Assembly: GCA_038236705.1 (NCBI GenBank)
Contig: JBBRZN010000022.1
Coordinates: 1 to 29,924 of the forward strand
Source of the DNA: AC-32 sp038236705
GTDB taxonomy: Bacteria > Actinomycetota > Thermoleophilia > Gaiellales > Gaiellaceae
DNA length: 29,924 nucleotides
Direction: 5' to 3'
Shown here: positions 27,863 through 29,924 of the stretch, piece after piece
How positions within the stretch are numbered: the first letter of the stretch is position 1
Layout of the letters: each line of letters opens with the position of its first letter
The notes under the pieces: generated by a model
The model's database searches: none
Told to the model about the DNA's origin: nothing
What the model saw: the letters and a program-made list of their open reading frames with translations, nothing else
Position numbers and translations under genes: made by a program

Positions 27863-28879
27863 GTGGAAGCCGAAGTCGTCGTCGTGGGCGCGGGCGTGAA
27901 CGGCCTCGCTGCGGCCTGGGCGCTGGCTCGTCAGGGGCGCGACGTGCTCGTGCTCGAGCAGTTCCCGCTCGGGCACACGCGAGGATCGAGCCACGGCGCC
28001 TCGCGCATCTTCCGGCTGGCCTACCCGGAGGCGCACTGGGTCCGGCTGGCACAGGAGGCGCTCGATGGGTGGCGTGAGCTCGAGGCCGAGACGGGCACGA
28101 AGCTGCTCGAGCTGAACGGCCTGATCGAGCTGGTCAGCGATCTGAGCGAGGGCTCGAGCGCGGCGCTCGACGAGTGCGGCGTGCCCTGGTCGGTGCTCGA
28201 GGCCGAGGAGGCGGAGCGGCGGTTCCCGCTGCACGTCGGCGACGGGCTCCAGGTACTGCTGCAGGAAGCTGCCGGCTACGTGCGCGCCGACCGGGCGCTC
28301 GAGGCGTTCTCGCGCGGCCTGCGCGTCCTCCCGGAGACGAAGGTGCTCTCGCTGGACCCGCTGGTCACGAGCAGCGGACACATCGACGCGCAGGCGGTCG
28401 TCGTCACCGCCGGCCCCTGGGCCAAGGAGTTGCTGGCCGGAGTGGTCGACCTGCCGGTGGTGCCGACGCGCGAGACGGTCGCCTACTTCCGGCTGGAATC
28501 CGACAAGCCGGTGCCGTCGGTGGTGGACTTCGAGCCGGGCTCCAACCTGCACGGCACCTACGCTCTGGCCGCCCCCGGGATCGGTCTCAAGATCGGCCGG
28601 CACAAGTCGGGCCCGCCGGCCAATCCGGACGAGGATGGACGGCCGGACCCGGAGATCGTCGAGCAGGTCGCCGAGGTGGTCGCGGAGCGCTTCCCCGACG
28701 CCGACCCGGCTGCGGTCAAGGCAGAGACCTGCTTCTACACCAACACCGACGACGACCGCTTCATCCTCGAGCGGCACGACCGGATCGTGGTCGGCTCGGC
28801 CTGCTCGGGCCACAGCTTCAAGTTCGCGCCCGCGGTCGGCAAGCGGCTCGCCGCCCTCGCGGGGGAAGCTCTCGCCTGA
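27863..28879 (+). CDS. FAD-dependent oxidase, monomeric sarcosine oxidase-like
   Basis: A 338-residue DAO-family flavoprotein. The N-terminus has the dinucleotide fold VVVVGAGVNGLAAAWALARQ with the acidic end VLVLEQFP, then HTRGSSHGASRIFRLAY, which is characteristic of the sarcosine/N-methyltryptophan oxidase group. The C-terminal AETCFYTNTDDDRFILERHD and VVGSACSGHSFKFAPAVGKR carry the Cys (SACSGH) that links covalently to FAD in monomeric sarcosine oxidase. It would oxidise an N-methyl amino acid or a related amine, making hydrogen peroxide; the substrate is not fixed by sequence. The length is slightly below the usual 370-390. GTG 27863 starts 16 bases after the FAH-family stop; CACGAT lies 6 bases before it. 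Confidence 0.82.
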   Translation: MEAEVVVVGAGVNGLAAAWALARQGRDVLVLEQFPLGHTRGSSHGASRIFRLAYPEAHWVRLAQEALDGWRELEAETGTKLLELNGLIELVSDLSEGSSAALDECGVPWSVLEAEEAERRFPLHVGDGLQVLLQEAAGYVRADRALEAFSRGLRVLPETKVLSLDPLVTSSGHIDAQAVVVTAGPWAKELLAGVVDLPVVPTRETVAYFRLESDKPVPSVVDFEPGSNLHGTYALAAPGIGLKIGRHKSGPPANPDEDGRPDPEIVEQVAEVVAERFPDADPAAVKAETCFYTNTDDDRFILERHDRIVVGSACSGHSFKFAPAVGKRLAALAGEALA

Positions 28880-28992
28880 GGCGGTCGCTTGCGACGCCGA
28901 CCAAGGAGGCCGTGCCGGCTCGGCGGGCGCGTCCGTTCAGCGCACTGTCTGGGAAGCAGAGCGAGTTGCCCTCGTCTGGAGATGCCTCTAAG

Positions 28993-28998
28993 TATCCT
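28993..28998 (+). promoter_or_regulatory. -10 box (TATCCT), leaderless promoter of hmgA
   Basis: TATCCT lies 6 bases before GTG 29005. TTGCCC at 28966 is 21 bases upstream of the box, so it is a weak -35 candidate. Confidence 0.45.
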
Positions 28999-29004
28999 TC
29001 GCGC

Positions 29005-29924
29005 GTGCCCACGTACCAGCTTCGAGGCGACGTTCCGCGCAAGCGGCACATCCAGTTCCGCGACAACGGGCGGCTGCTGACCGAGGAGGTCATGGGCCTC
29101 GAAGGGTTCTCCGGGAACGAGTCGATCCTGTACCACCTCACCTCGCCGTGCCGGATCAAGGAGCTCGGCGACTTCGAGCCGATCGAGCGCGACGAATGGG
29201 TGCCTGACGCCCACGCGCACCGGCACCTGGCGACGATGGGGCTCGAGCCCGAGGGCGACGCGATCACGGGCCGGCGCCTGCTGATGTGGAACCAGGACGT
29301 CGAGATCTCGCTCTGCCGCCCGGACGGCGAGATGGACTACTTCTTCCGCAACGGCGAGGGCGACGAGGTGATCTTCGTCCACGAGGGCAAGGGCACGCTG
29401 GAGACGATCTTCGGCGAGGTTCCCTACGGCGAGGGCGACTACGTGGTGATTCCCCGCGGCACGACCTACCGCTTCCGCACCGAGGGCGAGCAGCGCTACC
29501 TGGTCTTCGAGTCGCCCGGCCTGATCGAGATCCCGCGCCGCTACCGCAACGAGTACGGCCAGCTGCTCGAGCATGCGCCGTTCTACCACCGCGACATCCA
29601 CCCCCCGACCGAGCTTCAGACGCACCGCGACCAGGGCGAGTTCGTGGTCAAGGTGCGGATCCGCGACGGCTACCAGACCTACGTCCTCGACTACCACCCC
29701 TTCGACGTGGTCGGCTGGGACGGCTACGTCTACCCGTGGACGTTCAACATCGCCGACTTCGAGCCGATCACCGGCCGGATCCACATGCCGCCGCCCTCGC
29801 ACCAGACCTTTCAGGGGCGCAATTTCGTGATCTGCTCGTTCTGCCCGCGCAAGCTCGACTTCGACCCGGAGGCGGTGCCGATCCCGTATCACCACTCGAA
29901 TCTGAACTCGGAGGAGATGATCTA
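29005..29924 (+). CDS. hmgA: Homogentisate 1,2-dioxygenase (3' end outside the window)
   Basis: An open frame from GTG 29005 runs to the window end (306 complete codons). It starts VPTYQLRGDVPRKRHIQFRD and continues with LLTEEVMGLEGFSGNESILY, DYFFRNGEGDEVIFVHEGKG, FGEVPYGEGDYVVIPRGTTY, LVFESPGLIEIPRRYRNEYG, YHPFDVVGWDGYVYPWTFNI and HMPPPSHQTFQGRNFVICSF. These are the homogentisate dioxygenase cupin segments. The iron ligands His and Glu appear at the right edge in PIPYHHSNLNSEEM; the third His lies beyond the window. The enzyme opens homogentisate to maleylacetoacetate. TATCCT 6 bases before GTG supports the start. This is the step after HppD, so the organism can degrade tyrosine to fumarate and acetoacetate if an isomerase is present. 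Confidence 0.92.
   Translation, partial: MPTYQLRGDVPRKRHIQFRDNGRLLTEEVMGLEGFSGNESILYHLTSPCRIKELGDFEPIERDEWVPDAHAHRHLATMGLEPEGDAITGRRLLMWNQDVEISLCRPDGEMDYFFRNGEGDEVIFVHEGKGTLETIFGEVPYGEGDYVVIPRGTTYRFRTEGEQRYLVFESPGLIEIPRRYRNEYGQLLEHAPFYHRDIHPPTELQTHRDQGEFVVKVRIRDGYQTYVLDYHPFDVVGWDGYVYPWTFNIADFEPITGRIHMPPPSHQTFQGRNFVICSFCPRKLDFDPEAVPIPYHHSNLNSEEMI

Overview
The window is high-GC DNA with dense, short-spaced genes, many GTG starts and TANNNT boxes lying 6-8 bases before start codons, which implies leaderless transcripts. Together with a FabL-type enoyl reductase, a PimA-like glycosyltransferase and several small conserved actinobacterial proteins, this points to an Actinomycetota chromosome, most likely a deep-branching Thermoleophilia (Gaiellales/Solirubrobacterales-like). 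The taxonomy is inference from protein character, not a search. I see no rRNA, tRNA, CRISPR array, insertion sequence or phage gene.

Layout. Bases 1-3.7 kb are a loose, decaying stretch. It holds the start of a GNAT acetyltransferase, a small gene broken by a one-base frameshift, a DUF6176-like gene, a PAP2 phosphatase, a membrane protein split by an in-frame TAG, and a frameshifted C-terminal remnant of an alpha/beta hydrolase. Copies of a short dispersed repeat (GGCCAGTG followed by a GGGA/TCCC hairpin) are scattered among them. Bases 3.7-6.8 kb hold a GT4 glycosyltransferase, a flippase-like membrane protein and a glycerate kinase, overlapping end to end. Bases 6.8-8.9 kb (minus) hold an MFS transporter fused to a cyclic-nucleotide-binding domain plus a small cNMP-binding protein. 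Bases 8.96-9.3 kb encode an acidic protein made of three 28-residue repeats.

Bases 9.4-12.1 kb (minus) form one five-gene operon: cNMP-binding protein, ECF-like sigma factor, 84-residue protein resembling the NHLP leader motif, cytoplasmic subtilisin-like protease, GAF-domain protein. The genes overlap or nearly abut, the promoter lies inside the end of xseB, and a strong hairpin closes the operon. I know of no described system with this composition; it is the best candidate for something new here. Upstream are xseA/xseB (exonuclease VII).

Bases 13.5-16.5 kb (minus) encode a small conserved protein and an operon of a MenG/UbiE-like methyltransferase, a UbiA-like membrane protein and a membrane-anchored coiled-coil protein. 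Bases 16.5-18.3 kb hold two small conserved genes and proline dehydrogenase. Bases 18.5-20.2 kb (minus) hold a 92-residue protein, fabL and a methyltransferase. Divergent from these are an EamA transporter and a DHA2-type MFS exporter (20.2-22.6 kb).

The right part carries tyrosine/homogentisate catabolism: hppD, a FAH-family hydrolase and hmgA (cut by the window end). These are interspersed with a flavin-reductase-fold protein, a tandem pair of secreted six-cysteine paralogs of unknown function, a CDF metal transporter with three tandem C-terminal domains, and a sarcosine-oxidase-like flavoenzyme. HppD makes homogentisate, HmgA opens its ring, and the FAH-family enzyme would hydrolyse the fumaryl- or maleylacetoacetate product.
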